A stretch of 64,000 nucleotides of DNA from Sediminibacterium sp. (GTDB lineage: Bacteria > Bacteroidota > Bacteroidia > Chitinophagales > Chitinophagaceae). This document shows, piece by piece, positions 1 to 9,497 of the stretch. The first letter of the stretch is position 1. The number at the start of each line of letters is the position of its first letter. The position numbers were made by a program, and so were the translations under genes. The DNA lies in contig JAFWCB010000008.1 in the NCBI GenBank assembly GCA_017537025.1, positions 372,001 to 436,000 of the forward strand. The letters run 5' to 3'. The notes under the pieces were generated by a model that saw only the letters and a program-made list of their open reading frames with translations, had not been told where the DNA came from and made no database searches.

Positions 1-798
1 TTCAGCCTGCAGGCCCTGAATGGTAGGGACGATAATCCGTTCTTTTACTTTGGTCATAAAAGCCTTGTCCATGAAGGGAACAGGGCTCACACAGCCCATA
101 CCACCCGTATTCAAACCCGTATCTCCTTCACCAATGCGTTTATAATCTTTAGCGTGCCCGATAATATGCCAGGCATTACCATTCGTAAGTACAAATACAC
201 TTACTTCTATTCCCTGTAAAAACTGCTCTATTACTACTTTTTCACTGGCAGCGCCAAATCGTTTGTTTTGAATCATCGATTCAAAGGTTTCGAGCGCCTC
301 AGCTGTAGTTTCAGCTATTACAACCCCTTTGCCCGCGGCTAGTCCATCTGCTTTTAATACCACCGGCAGAGAATGATTGGCTATATATTGCCTACCCTCC
401 TCATAATTCAGCGCTGTGAATTCTGCATAAGCGGCTGTAGGAATACCATAGCGCTGCATAAACTGCTTGCTAAAAGCTTTGCTACCCTCTAATTGTGCAG
501 CGGCGGCGGATGGGCCAACCACTATTATTTGCTGCAGTTCCGGATCATGCTGAAAGAAATCGTAAATGCCTTTGACCAATGGCTCCTCCGGACCAACCAC
601 CAACATACTGATTTGATGGTTTAAACATGCTTTTTTTACAGCATTAAAATCGGTAGGAGAAAGGCTCAAATTGGTACCAACTGTTGCCGTACCTGCATTT
701 CCGGGGGCAATGTATAAATTATCGCAATGATGGCTCTGGCTCATTTTCCAGGCCAAAGCATGCTCACGGCCACCACTACCTAATAAAAGTATGTTCAT
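1..798 (-). CDS. purD: Phosphoribosylamine-glycine ligase, N-terminal part (cut by window edge)
   Basis: PurD joins phosphoribosylamine and glycine using ATP, the second step of purine synthesis in the cytoplasm. Translating the minus strand from the ATG at 796-798 gives an open frame to the window edge (266 codons). It starts MNILLLGSGGREHALAWK, the usual GARS N-terminal motif, followed by VVGPEEPLVKGI, an ATP-grasp core with KADGLAAGKGVV, and GLNTGGMGC. These are hallmarks of the family. The full protein is about 420-430 residues, so roughly the C-terminal third lies outside the window. The neighbouring POT transporter is on the same strand 43 bases upstream; I see no functional link. Confidence 0.95.
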   Translation of the reverse strand, partial: MNILLLGSGGREHALAWKMSQSHHCDNLYIAPGNAGTATVGTNLSLSPTDFNAVKKACLNHQISMLVVGPEEPLVKGIYDFFQHDPELQQIIVVGPSAAAAQLEGSKAFSKQFMQRYGIPTAAYAEFTALNYEEGRQYIANHSLPVVLKADGLAAGKGVVIAETTAEALETFESMIQNKRFGAASEKVVIEQFLQGIEVSVFVLTNGNAWHIIGHAKDYKRIGEGDTGLNTGGMGCVSPVPFMDKAFMTKVKERIIVPTIQGLQAE

Positions 799-841
799 AT
801 CGGTTGATTGGCTGCGAAAATAGTTAATTGCCCTATCAACT

Positions 842-2284
842 TTATGGCTGTTCTACAACTTCTTCCTGTAAATAACTTTTTTCGGGTAGCCTGCTTGCAA
901 CCAAAAGGTATAATACAAAAAATACACCCAGGATTGCCAGGAATAACCAGAAATAAGCTGCGCCCGTGAAACGGGAGAAAAACCCGCCATTAGCGATACT
1001 GCCGTTTACTATGCTAACAAATAAATTACCTACAGAAATAGCCAATAAATAGAGTGCTGTCATCGTACTCTTCATTGATTTGGGAGATTGGGTATAAGCA
1101 TATTCCAAGCACGTCATGGAAACTAAAATTTCGGCAACAGCCAAAATAAAATAAGCGAGTACCTGCCACCAAATTGTGGGTTTTCCGCCTGCATCAATAT
1201 GTTGTTGTATCAATGCAATCACAAAAAATGAGACGCCTGTTAGAAAAAGACCTGCCCCGATTTTACGCAGTGGCGTTGGTTTAAGGCCTATTTTTTCAAA
1301 AAATGGAAATATAAAATAAGTACAAACAGGTATCATACTAACTAAGAAAAGTGGATTAAATGTTTGAATTTGTTCCGGCAGGAACTCCTGTCCAAAAATG
1401 TGCAGATCCATTTTCTTGGCTTGTAATACCCATTCGGAAAGATTTTGATCCCAAAGCGCCCAAAAAATAGGCGTAAAAGCAAAAACCATTAATATCCTGT
1501 AAACAGCCTGAACACCATCAATTGATTCAGCTGAATATTTTTCGGCAACGGATTCCCAAATTGTTTTTCCATCTCTATTGCTAAATATTTTTTTTAATGC
1601 TAAAAATGAAATAGCTACGAAATTTTCTTTCTTCATGCCCGTAGGTGCAACTTTCACATATTTTTTTCTTCCCGACCAAAATACAATTGTGGCAATACAC
1701 ATTAAAATACCGGGTATGCCAAAAGCCCATTCAGGTCCATATTTACTGTACACTACAGGTATCAATAGCGTTGATAAAACAGAGCCCGAATTGATACTAA
1801 AGTAAAACCAGCCATATACTTTCGACATTAAATGTTGATTTGATTTGTCGAACTGATCGCCTACGTTCGCAGACACGCAAGACTTTATACCTCCGGCTGC
1901 AATGGCAATGACGATAAGGCCAACAACAAAATATTGCTGATTATGCGTAGAAAAGGCGAGGATTAAATTGCCTAAAGCATATATTATAGATACATATAGA
2001 ATTACTTTATACTTTCCAAAAAACCAATCGGCTAAAATACCTCCTACTAAGGGCATGAAATAAGCAAATGTTACAAAGAGGTGCACCAGTTCATTAGAAC
2101 GAGCTTCTGCCAGGTTTTGGAGCGAAGGATTATTGGTAGGATTGAAAAATTGAGCTACTAAGAAAGTACTCATAATAGATCGAATGCCATAGAAACTAAA
2201 TCGCTCTGCAGCCTCGTTTCCAATAATAAAAGGCACTGAACGGGGCATCTTTCCTTTTGTTGAGTTAGTTTGTATATCAGCCAT
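842..2284 (-). CDS. POT/PTR2 family proton-coupled oligopeptide transporter
   Basis: An inner-membrane symporter of the major facilitator superfamily that takes up di- and tripeptides with protons. The POT signature ExxER is present near the N-terminus (E24, E27, R28 in NEAAERFSFYG). The second PTR2 signature (FYFSINSGS) follows, and about 12-14 hydrophobic segments run to the C-terminus. At 480 residues it has family length. I start at the ATG at 2282-2284 (MADIQTN); a longer frame to 2320 adds 12 residues that look non-conserved. It is divergent from the OPT peptide transporter across a 92-base gap, so both peptide uptake routes may share a control region. The exact substrate range cannot be read. 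Confidence 0.93.
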   Translation of the reverse strand: MADIQTNSTKGKMPRSVPFIIGNEAAERFSFYGIRSIMSTFLVAQFFNPTNNPSLQNLAEARSNELVHLFVTFAYFMPLVGGILADWFFGKYKVILYVSIIYALGNLILAFSTHNQQYFVVGLIVIAIAAGGIKSCVSANVGDQFDKSNQHLMSKVYGWFYFSINSGSVLSTLLIPVVYSKYGPEWAFGIPGILMCIATIVFWSGRKKYVKVAPTGMKKENFVAISFLALKKIFSNRDGKTIWESVAEKYSAESIDGVQAVYRILMVFAFTPIFWALWDQNLSEWVLQAKKMDLHIFGQEFLPEQIQTFNPLFLVSMIPVCTYFIFPFFEKIGLKPTPLRKIGAGLFLTGVSFFVIALIQQHIDAGGKPTIWWQVLAYFILAVAEILVSMTCLEYAYTQSPKSMKSTMTALYLLAISVGNLFVSIVNGSIANGGFFSRFTGAAYFWLFLAILGVFFVLYLLVASRLPEKSYLQEEVVEQP

Positions 2285-2376
2285 AAATTGTATTTTGTAG
2301 TTTAAAAGTATTGGAAACAATTGGTTCCTACTTATTTACTAACGAAAAATGTTGCTTTTTACCTAAATAGTTATTT

Positions 2377-4419
2377 ATGTCGCAAACTCAAAAACAGTTC
2401 AAACCATTTATAGCGCCTGAATCGAATATAGCAGAGCTTACTGTTAAATCTATTTTAATGGGAAGTCTGTTTGGTGTAATCTTTGGCGCAGCCACAGTGT
2501 ACCTAGCATTAAAAGCGGGCTTGACCGTTTCTGCGTCTATACCTATTGCTGTAATTGCTATTACATTGGGTAGAAAATTTTTGAAAACAACCATCTTAGA
2601 AAATAATATTATTCAAACAGCAGGTTCTGCAGGTGAAAGTATTGCTGCCGGTGTGGCTTTTACCTTACCGGGATTTTTATTTTTATCATCCCCCGATAGC
2701 GCCAGTTATTTTAATTATCTCACTATTTTAATTTTAGCTATTGTAGGTGGGTTACTAGGTACTCTATTAATGGTGCCTTTACGTAAAGCCCTTATTGTGA
2801 GTGAGCATGATAATCTTCCTTATCCGGAAGGAACTGCTTGTGGCGATGTATTAAAAGCCGGTGAGAAAGGAGGTGATTTCGCTAAAACTGCTTTTTGGGG
2901 ATTAGGCGTTGCATTTGTATATGCTATTCTGCAGAAAGTAACACATATCATTGCAGAAACACCTTACTATGCTACTAAACAAGTCAATAAATTTTTTCCT
3001 TCTGCAAAAGTGAGTGGAGAAATTACGCCTGAGTATATGGGTGTAGGTTATATTATTGGCCCGAAAATCGCCGGTGTATTAGTAGCCGGTGGTGTACTGA
3101 GTTGGTTAGTGCTTATTCCTTTGCTATCGTCGTTGGTACCCGGAGATATCATTGCAGCTCAACTGGTGAAATTGGGATACTTAGCCGATATTACGAAGGC
3201 AGGAGGAAAAGGAGGATGGAACCCTATAACACATACATTCAATGATTATTCATCTGCTGTATATTATGCATTCATCCGACAAATCGGTGCAGGCACCGTT
3301 GCTGCAGGAGGTATTATTACTTTAATAAAAACATTACCCACTATTGCTAAGTCTGTTAAAGGAAGTATGGCATCCTTAAAAGGAGAAAGCACGGGAGTAG
3401 CAAGTGTATTGCGTACGGAAAAGGATTTGAGTTTAAAAGTAGTTGGCCTCGGTACTTTAGCACTCATAGCATTGATTACTATTTTACCACAAGTACCCGG
3501 TAATAGTATTTTACAAAAATTATTGATAGGGATTTTAGTCGTATTATTTGGTGCCCTTTTTGTAACCGTTTCATCGCGTATTGTTGGATTGATCGGATCT
3601 TCAAACAATCCTATAAGTGGTATGACCATTGCTACAGTAATGGGAACCAGTTTGATTTTTTTAAGTGTAGGTTGGACCGGTCAAATGTTTGAACCGCTTG
3701 TATTAGTGGTAGGTGGCATGATATGTATTGCAGCTGCTAATGCCGGCGCTACTTCACAAGATTTAAAGAGTGGATATATTGTTGGTGCTACCCCGCGCAA
3801 CCAGCAAATAGCTTTATTTGTTGGTGCTATCGTATCTTCTATTGTAATTGGTATTACGGTTAAATTTTTAGATAAGCCATCCAGTGAAATGATTAGTCAG
3901 GGTATACACCATGCTATCGGAACCGAAAAATATCCAGCACCGCAGGCCACTTTAATGGCCACATTGATCAAAGGTATTTTATCGCAGAACTTAGATTGGC
4001 AATATGTATTTGCCGGAGTATTCTTAGCTATTACAATGGAGCTTTGCGGTATCAAGGCATTAAGTTTTGCAGTAGGTGCTTATTTACCTCTGGCTACAAC
4101 ATTACCCATTTTTATTGGGGGTGCTATAAGAGGAATTGTGGATGCAAAGAAGAAAAAAGAAAATACAGTTATTACAGCTGAAGAAGAAGAATTAGGCAAA
4201 GGAAATTTATTTGCTACGGGGTTAGTAGCAGGCGGTGCTGTAGCCGGTGTAATTATAGCTTTCATTTCGGGCTCAGCGGGTGGAGAAAAATTCTTAGCAG
4301 CAGTGAGTGCAGAAGGTTCACTTGTGCATCGTTTATCAGAAGGGGGTTATTTTGTTTTAGGTACTGCTTTTTTCGCATTGATGGGAGTGATGTTGTATAG
4401 AGTAGGGAGGGGCAAGTAG
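2377..4419 (+). CDS. OPT family oligopeptide transporter
   Basis: A 680-residue, very hydrophobic protein of the OPT/YSL superfamily, which imports oligopeptides or metal chelates across the inner membrane. The N-terminus (SILMGSLFGVIFGAATVYLALKAG without a signal peptide) and the segments LPYPEGTACGDVL and NPISGMTIATVMGT are typical of bacterial OPT proteins. Fourteen or more membrane segments can be traced. It faces the POT transporter gene head to head. OPT members differ between peptides and metal-siderophore complexes; the sequence alone does not settle which applies here. Confidence 0.93.
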   Translation: MSQTQKQFKPFIAPESNIAELTVKSILMGSLFGVIFGAATVYLALKAGLTVSASIPIAVIAITLGRKFLKTTILENNIIQTAGSAGESIAAGVAFTLPGFLFLSSPDSASYFNYLTILILAIVGGLLGTLLMVPLRKALIVSEHDNLPYPEGTACGDVLKAGEKGGDFAKTAFWGLGVAFVYAILQKVTHIIAETPYYATKQVNKFFPSAKVSGEITPEYMGVGYIIGPKIAGVLVAGGVLSWLVLIPLLSSLVPGDIIAAQLVKLGYLADITKAGGKGGWNPITHTFNDYSSAVYYAFIRQIGAGTVAAGGIITLIKTLPTIAKSVKGSMASLKGESTGVASVLRTEKDLSLKVVGLGTLALIALITILPQVPGNSILQKLLIGILVVLFGALFVTVSSRIVGLIGSSNNPISGMTIATVMGTSLIFLSVGWTGQMFEPLVLVVGGMICIAAANAGATSQDLKSGYIVGATPRNQQIALFVGAIVSSIVIGITVKFLDKPSSEMISQGIHHAIGTEKYPAPQATLMATLIKGILSQNLDWQYVFAGVFLAITMELCGIKALSFAVGAYLPLATTLPIFIGGAIRGIVDAKKKKENTVITAEEEELGKGNLFATGLVAGGAVAGVIIAFISGSAGGEKFLAAVSAEGSLVHRLSEGGYFVLGTAFFALMGVMLYRVGRGK

Positions 4420-4580
4420 ATAAGTGAACCAGGTAAATAAGTTGTATGTTCGGCTGGGGGGCTTTTATAGATGCTTTGCTTTTATTCATAATTTCCCCTA
4501 TTGCTTCAAAAGTTAATTCCGTGCATCATATATTAGAAATTCAGTAACTTAGGTCAATTCAGGGTCATAAATATGGTACT

Positions 4581-4979
4581 ATGAAAAAAACATATCTCCT
4601 ACTGAGCCTAATTATTGTATTATTATTTTATTTGATAGCATGTAAAAAAAATAACAATAATACAAGTGATAATATAAGTACTGCTATAGTTCCGAGCACA
4701 TGCGATAGTTCAGCCTTAATTAATGATCCATTAAGTGTTTTTTGGATACAAAGGGTAATAGCCGGAGATGATTGTCCGCTTTATCGCGGAGCTTCCCTTA
4801 CCACCTGCATTTATCAAGGTCGGTTAGTTGTTTATTTACAAAACTTTGCATCCAGCCTCGGTATTTGTACTACTACTTTGTATAGTTGCAAGGGAGAAGT
4901 GTTATTACGGGGATTATATGCAGATTATGCAGATAGCCAAAATCAGTATTCCAATAAAAAAACTTTTTGGACTAAGTAA
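4581..4979 (+). CDS. Small cysteine-containing lipoprotein of unknown function
   Basis: A 132-residue protein with a lipoprotein signal peptide: MKKTYLLL, a hydrophobic core, then LIAC with Cys21 as the lipidated residue, followed by KKNNNN. The mature part has several cysteines (in CDSSALI, DDCPLY, TTCIYQG, GICTTT and SCKG), which could form disulfides in the periplasm or outside the cell. I do not recognise a named family. It stands alone between OPT and the DUF1800 gene, with 161 bases upstream holding no other gene. Function unknown. Confidence 0.7.
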   Translation: MKKTYLLLSLIIVLLFYLIACKKNNNNTSDNISTAIVPSTCDSSALINDPLSVFWIQRVIAGDDCPLYRGASLTTCIYQGRLVVYLQNFASSLGICTTTLYSCKGEVLLRGLYADYADSQNQYSNKKTFWTK

Positions 4980-5132
4980 GCATTACACAATTCTAAAGAA
5001 ATTTAGCAAAGCCGTATATTTAGTCGCGTATCACTTTCTAATATGAAATGACCCATGACTTCTGCTAATGATTTATGCCTTCCATTAATTAAACCTTTTC
5101 TTTCTTTCAGTGTCTTAAGCAAAACTTATTCC

Positions 5133-7007
5133 ATGAATTGGAGGAGGATTTATAAAAGGCTGATAGCCGGTGTATGCTTAACATTAGTTTTTGCCTTCTC
5201 TGAGAAAGGGGCTGAAAACTATCGTTCCGTAAAAATACCTTATAAAAAATATGGATATACAGATAGACAAGCAGCCGCCCGATTGCTTGACAGATTTAGT
5301 TTTGGTGCCAGACCGGGGGAAGTGGATGCCGTAGTAAATATGGGTATCAACAAATGGTTTGAGCAGCAGTTGGAAGGTACAGATGCCGATACAGCAGTAG
5401 CAACAAGATTGGCAAACTTCAAAACCCTAGGATTAGATAATGAAACAATTGTGAATACCTATCTTGATGGCGGGCAAATACTTCGTTTTGCGGTTAAGAA
5501 TGGTTTAGTCAATAAAGATTCCGTCCAAGGGGATAAAAAAGCTTATCAAGAGCAACTCAAGAATTTAATGCAGCAAATGGGGTTAAGACCCTTGCAAGAA
5601 TTACAAAATGAATTGATCAACCAAAAAATTATACGAGCAGCGTATAGTAATAATCAATTACACGAGGTGCTTACCGATTTTTGGTTTAATCATTTTAATG
5701 TATCCCTTACTAAGCCACAGTGCCAACAATTTATTTTAACCTATGAACGAGATGCCATTCGTCCATATGTAACAGGGAATTTTTCTGATATGTTATTGGC
5801 TACAGCCAAGCACCCCGCCATGCTTGAATTTTTAGATAATGCCAGTAGCGTAAGCGATAAAAACAAATTAGTGAATAAAAAAGTTGAAGCAGTTGTTCAG
5901 CAACAGTTGCAAAAAAAAGCCGACGATATGCAAAGCGCTGGGTCTGCAATAGCTCCTTTTGTACAGCAAGCCGTTCAGGCAAGAAAGGTACAAGGCTTAA
6001 ATGAAAACTATGCGCGGGAAATTATGGAATTACACACGTTAGGTGTTGATGGCGGTTATACCCAAGCAGATGTTACCTCTGTGGCGCGGGCACTTACCGG
6101 ATGGAGCTTAAGACCATTGGCAAAAGATGTACCTGCTAGAAACGTATTTGAAAAAGGGTTACAAAATAATTTCGGGAATAGAGGCTTTGTAGTAGAGAAA
6201 GATTTCTTCTTCCGTGCCGATAAACATGATGATGATCCCAAAACGATATTAGGTAAAAATTTTCCCGCTAACGGAGGTTACAAAGAAGGAGAAGAAGTAA
6301 TTAATATGTTGGCTAAACACCCGTCTACGGCGCAATTCATTGCCAAAAAATTAGCTACCCGTTTTGTGAGTGATACACCTTCTGTTAGCCTTGTAAATAA
6401 GATGGCCGAAACTTTTCGTAAAACAGATGGTAATATAAAAGCCGTATTGATTACTATGGTAAATGATCGTGAATTCTGGAATCAAAAATCGGTTCGCGAA
6501 AAAGTAAAATCACCTTTTGAATTAGCCATCAGTGCTATACGTGCTACAAATGCAGATGTACAACAACCAGCACAAGTATTTAATTGGGTCAATAAAATGG
6601 GGCAAAAAATATATTATTACCAAGCACCCACAGGCTTCCCCGATAGGGCCTCCTATTGGATCAATACAGGGGCACTACTCAATAGAATGAATTTCGGATT
6701 AGCCTTTGCAACACAAAAGATCCCCGGTATAAAAGTAGACTTAGCGTCTTTGAATAATAATCATGAACCGGAGAGTGCTGAAGATGCACTTAAAGTATAT
6801 AGTAATATTTTTTTACCGGAAAGAGATAATACAGAAAATATAAAACGAATAACAGCTATAGTTACAGATCGTTCTGTTTTACAAAAAATTAGTGACGCAG
6901 CAGAAAAAAATAAAGAGGCAGTAACTCCCGTAGCAATTAATAATCACTCTATGATTTCACAGGTAGCAGGTATTATTATTGGGAGCCCGGAGTTTCAGAG
7001 AAAGTAA
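5133..7007 (+). CDS. DUF1800 family exported protein
   Basis: A 624-residue protein that matches the DUF1800 family: AARLLDRFSFGARPGE near the N-terminus, LTDFWFNHFNVS, NYAREIMELHTLGVDGGY and ALTGWSL in the middle, and ASYWINTGALLNRMNF near the C-terminus. DUF1800 proteins are exported and very often encoded next to a DUF1501 protein, as here; the biochemical role is unknown. I start at ATG 5133 (MNWRRIYKRLIAG), which gives a positively charged N-terminus and a hydrophobic signal segment; the frame is open 26 codons further upstream. A palindromic repeat separates it from the DUF1501 gene. Confidence 0.9.
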   Translation: MNWRRIYKRLIAGVCLTLVFAFSEKGAENYRSVKIPYKKYGYTDRQAAARLLDRFSFGARPGEVDAVVNMGINKWFEQQLEGTDADTAVATRLANFKTLGLDNETIVNTYLDGGQILRFAVKNGLVNKDSVQGDKKAYQEQLKNLMQQMGLRPLQELQNELINQKIIRAAYSNNQLHEVLTDFWFNHFNVSLTKPQCQQFILTYERDAIRPYVTGNFSDMLLATAKHPAMLEFLDNASSVSDKNKLVNKKVEAVVQQQLQKKADDMQSAGSAIAPFVQQAVQARKVQGLNENYAREIMELHTLGVDGGYTQADVTSVARALTGWSLRPLAKDVPARNVFEKGLQNNFGNRGFVVEKDFFFRADKHDDDPKTILGKNFPANGGYKEGEEVINMLAKHPSTAQFIAKKLATRFVSDTPSVSLVNKMAETFRKTDGNIKAVLITMVNDREFWNQKSVREKVKSPFELAISAIRATNADVQQPAQVFNWVNKMGQKIYYYQAPTGFPDRASYWINTGALLNRMNFGLAFATQKIPGIKVDLASLNNNHEPESAEDALKVYSNIFLPERDNTENIKRITAIVTDRSVLQKISDAAEKNKEAVTPVAINNHSMISQVAGIIIGSPEFQRK

Positions 7008-7012
7008 TCCTT

Positions 7013-7072
7013 AATCTTCAATCTACAATCTACAATCTGGAATCTGATTGAAGATTGAAGATTCCAGATTTA
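7013..7072. repeat. Intergenic inverted repeat, family 1 copy A
   Basis: ATCTTCAATCT at 7014-7024 is the exact reverse complement of AGATTGAAGAT at 7052-7062, with internal short words (ACAATCT, GGAATCTG) between them. The same arms occur at 25305-25359 and 25701-25756, so this is a dispersed repeat family. It could form a hairpin in the DUF1800-DUF1501 intergenic RNA. Confidence 0.85.
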
Positions 7073-7084
7073 AAATTTAAAATC

Positions 7085-8347
7085 ATGACAAACAGAAGAG
7101 CATTTATGAAGCAAGGAGCCATGGCATTATTTGCCAGTGGTATAGTTGGTGGTATTCCTTCATTCATTGCCCGAGCAGCAGATGCCAATAAGCTGTTCAT
7201 GCCTTATAAAAAGAAAAAGGTATTGGTATGTATATTTCAACGCGGTGCGATGGATGGCCTAATGGCCGTGACTCCGTACACCGATGCGAACCTCAAACAA
7301 ATGCGACCCACGCTCTTTATGAGTCCGGCAGCTACAGAAGGTAAACAGTTTGATTTAGATGGTCGATTTGGCCTACATCCTGCATTTGATGCTTTATATC
7401 CATTTTTTAAAGAAGGGAGATTGGCGATTGTTCATGGCGTAGGCAGTCCTAATAATACACGTAGTCATTTTGATGCGCAAGATTATATGGAAAGCGGAAC
7501 ACCTTTTAATAAGGGCACTGCCAGCGGTTGGCTTAATAGGGCAGTTGGTTTATTAGGGCATGATGCCACACCATTTCGTGCAGTAAGTATTACCAGTGCT
7601 TTGCCCAGAAGTTTATATGGAGATAATGAAGCAGTAGCTATAAATAATTTACAAGACTTTGCTATACAAATGAAAGGTAACCCTATAGCGGCTAATATGG
7701 TTGCCGGTTCTTTTGAAGAGTTGTACGATCAAACAACCAATAAATTATTGAATAGGGCCGGTAAAGAAAGTTTTGATGCGATGAAGATGTTGAATGTAAA
7801 CAATATCAAAAATTATCAACCTACAGCAGGGGTGGTTTACCCCAATTCTCCATTAGGCAATTCATTAAAACAAATTGCTGTGCTTATTAAAATGGATGTT
7901 GGCTTAGAAGTGGCTTTTGCTGAAAGCGGGGGATGGGATACTCATTTTAATCAAGGTGCTGCCAATGGAACATTTTCACGCAATGCAAAAGATTTTAGTG
8001 ATAGTATCGCTGCTTTCTGGAAGGATATGAATGCTTATCAGGATGATGTAACGCTAATGACGATGACAGAATTCGGACGTACCGCTGCACAAAACGGAAC
8101 CGGTGGTACCGATCATGGCAGGGCAAGTTGTGCATTTATCATCGGAAACGATGTGGCAGGTGGTAAAGTATATAATAATATTAAATCGCTGGCCAAAGAA
8201 GATTTGGAAGATGGCAGGGATTTACCTGTAAGTATCGATTTTCGGGCATCTTTCAGCAGTGTTGCCAATAACCATTTAAAGATCAATAACAATAGAGTTT
8301 TATTTCCGGATTGGGATGGTTATACATTGAATTTGATGAAAGGTTAA
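7085..8347 (+). CDS. DUF1501 family protein with Tat-type signal
   Basis: A 420-residue DUF1501 protein, a family related to alkaline phosphatase/sulfatase-fold proteins and usually exported. The N-terminus has a twin-arginine motif (R4 R5 A F M K) followed by a hydrophobic stretch (ALFASGIVGGI), typical of Tat export. Conserved DUF1501 segments are visible: FQRGAMDGL, HGVGSPNNTRSHFDAQDYME, SGGWDTHFNQ, TEFGRTAAQNGTGGTDHG. I start at ATG 7085 (MTNRRAF); the frame extends 10 codons upstream into the repeat. It follows the DUF1800 gene by 77 bases. The two proteins are generally found as a pair and probably work together; substrate unknown. Confidence 0.9.
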   Translation: MTNRRAFMKQGAMALFASGIVGGIPSFIARAADANKLFMPYKKKKVLVCIFQRGAMDGLMAVTPYTDANLKQMRPTLFMSPAATEGKQFDLDGRFGLHPAFDALYPFFKEGRLAIVHGVGSPNNTRSHFDAQDYMESGTPFNKGTASGWLNRAVGLLGHDATPFRAVSITSALPRSLYGDNEAVAINNLQDFAIQMKGNPIAANMVAGSFEELYDQTTNKLLNRAGKESFDAMKMLNVNNIKNYQPTAGVVYPNSPLGNSLKQIAVLIKMDVGLEVAFAESGGWDTHFNQGAANGTFSRNAKDFSDSIAAFWKDMNAYQDDVTLMTMTEFGRTAAQNGTGGTDHGRASCAFIIGNDVAGGKVYNNIKSLAKEDLEDGRDLPVSIDFRASFSSVANNHLKINNNRVLFPDWDGYTLNLMKG

Positions 8348-8375
8348 TTGTTGTAACTTTAAGCAAAGCCTTGGT

Positions 8376-9449
8376 ATGACTTTGCGCATTTATAAATACT
8401 GCTCTCCATTTATTGTATTTGTACTGGCATGGATTTCATTCAGCACAACGGGTATCTATTCTTTCTTACCTATCATCTGGGCTTTTATATTCATTCCTAC
8501 CGTTGAGTTATTCATGAAGCCAGACGCCGCGAATATGAATGCAGCAGAAGAGGAACTCGCGCGTAATGATAAGCGTTATGATTACTTGCTCTACGCTGTG
8601 GTAATACTACAATATATTAGTCTTTTTTATTTTCTATACTCCGTCATTCCGAGCGAAGCGAGGAACCTCCATTCTTCTACCTCAAACCTTTCACCCTTAA
8701 CCTTAATCGGTCGCATCACCAGTATGGGCCTACTCTGCGGTATTTTTGGAATTAATGTGGGGCATGAATTAGGACATAGAGCCAATAAGCAAGAACAATT
8801 CTTAGCAAAATTGTTATTACTGAGTACGCAATACATGCATTTTTTTATTGAGCATAATAAGGGGCATCATAAAAGGGTTGCTACACTAGAAGATCCTGCC
8901 AGTGCCAGATTAGGCGAAAATATTTTTTTCTTCTACCCACGTACTATTATTTTCTCTTATATCAGTGCCTGGGAAATAGCCAATAAGGAAGCCATAAAAA
9001 AAACGGGAACTGTTTGGCGTATAAAGAATGAAATGCTACAATTTACTGTTCTGCAATTGCTTTTTGTAGTAAGTATTGGTCTCTTATTTGGGTTACCTGT
9101 TTTATGCTATTATATGTGCGCTGCAGCTATCGGTATTGCTTTACTAGAGGCTGTCAATTATATTGAGCACTATGGACTTTCGAGAAAAGAAATTCAACCG
9201 GGTAAATATGAGCGACCACAACCCATCCACAGTTGGAATAGCAATCATGTATTAGGAAGGTTGATGTTATTTGAACTCAGCAGACATAGTGATCATCACT
9301 ATTTAGCAAGTAGAAAATACCAAGTATTACAACATCATGATGACGCGCCGCAAATGCCAACGGGTTATCCGGGTATGATAATATTGGCACATCTGCCTCC
9401 TTTGTTTTTTTGGGTGATGAGGCGAGAAATGAGTAAACTAAGTAACTAG
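8376..9449 (+). CDS. alkB: AlkB-type alkane monooxygenase / membrane fatty-acid hydroxylase
   Basis: A 357-residue integral membrane non-haem di-iron enzyme of the AlkB/fatty acid desaturase superfamily, which hydroxylates terminal methyl groups of alkanes or fatty chains using oxygen and an electron carrier. The histidine boxes are all present: HELGH at residues 130-134, EHNKGHHK at 159-166, NYIEHYGL, and RHSDHHYLASRKYQ. Six hydrophobic segments flank them. No rubredoxin gene is adjacent. Residues 90-98 (VIPSEARNL) are encoded by an inserted palindromic repeat in a loop before the first His box. The reading frame is intact, so the gene is probably functional. Alkane versus other lipid substrate is undetermined. 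Confidence 0.88.
   Translation: MTLRIYKYCSPFIVFVLAWISFSTTGIYSFLPIIWAFIFIPTVELFMKPDAANMNAAEEELARNDKRYDYLLYAVVILQYISLFYFLYSVIPSEARNLHSSTSNLSPLTLIGRITSMGLLCGIFGINVGHELGHRANKQEQFLAKLLLLSTQYMHFFIEHNKGHHKRVATLEDPASARLGENIFFFYPRTIIFSYISAWEIANKEAIKKTGTVWRIKNEMLQFTVLQLLFVVSIGLLFGLPVLCYYMCAAAIGIALLEAVNYIEHYGLSRKEIQPGKYERPQPIHSWNSNHVLGRLMLFELSRHSDHHYLASRKYQVLQHHDDAPQMPTGYPGMIILAHLPPLFFWVMRREMSKLSN
8643..8669. repeat. REP-like palindromic repeat inside alkB
   Basis: The sequence GTCATTCCGAGCGAAGCGAG followed by GAACCTC matches a palindromic repeat known from many unrelated bacterial genomes, usually intergenic. Here it lies in frame with the AlkB-type gene and encodes VIPSEARNL. The core CGAGCGAAGCG is close to self-complementary. 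Confidence 0.8.
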
Positions 9450-9481
9450 GTAGAACGGTGATTCTTAGAAACCTAGTTACT
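9439..9481. terminator. Hairpin between convergent genes, possible bidirectional terminator
   Basis: AAGTAACTAGGT at 9439-9450 pairs perfectly with ACCTAGTTACTT at 9470-9481, a 12-bp stem with a 19-base loop. It starts at the stop codon of the AlkB gene and sits between that gene and the convergent M56 gene. There is no strong T-tract, so it may instead be a repeat element that also stops transcription. Confidence 0.5.
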
Positions 9482-9497
9482 TAATTTTGTCGAAATG

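Noticed and set aside
3264-3629. 121-codon minus-strand open frame inside the OPT transporter gene
   Set aside because: Proline- and alanine-rich antisense product typical of the reverse frame of a membrane protein gene.
7013-7072. Repeated ACAATCT words as a possible CRISPR or tandem array
   Set aside because: Units are 7-10 bases without spacers; the structure is a palindrome shared with two other sites.
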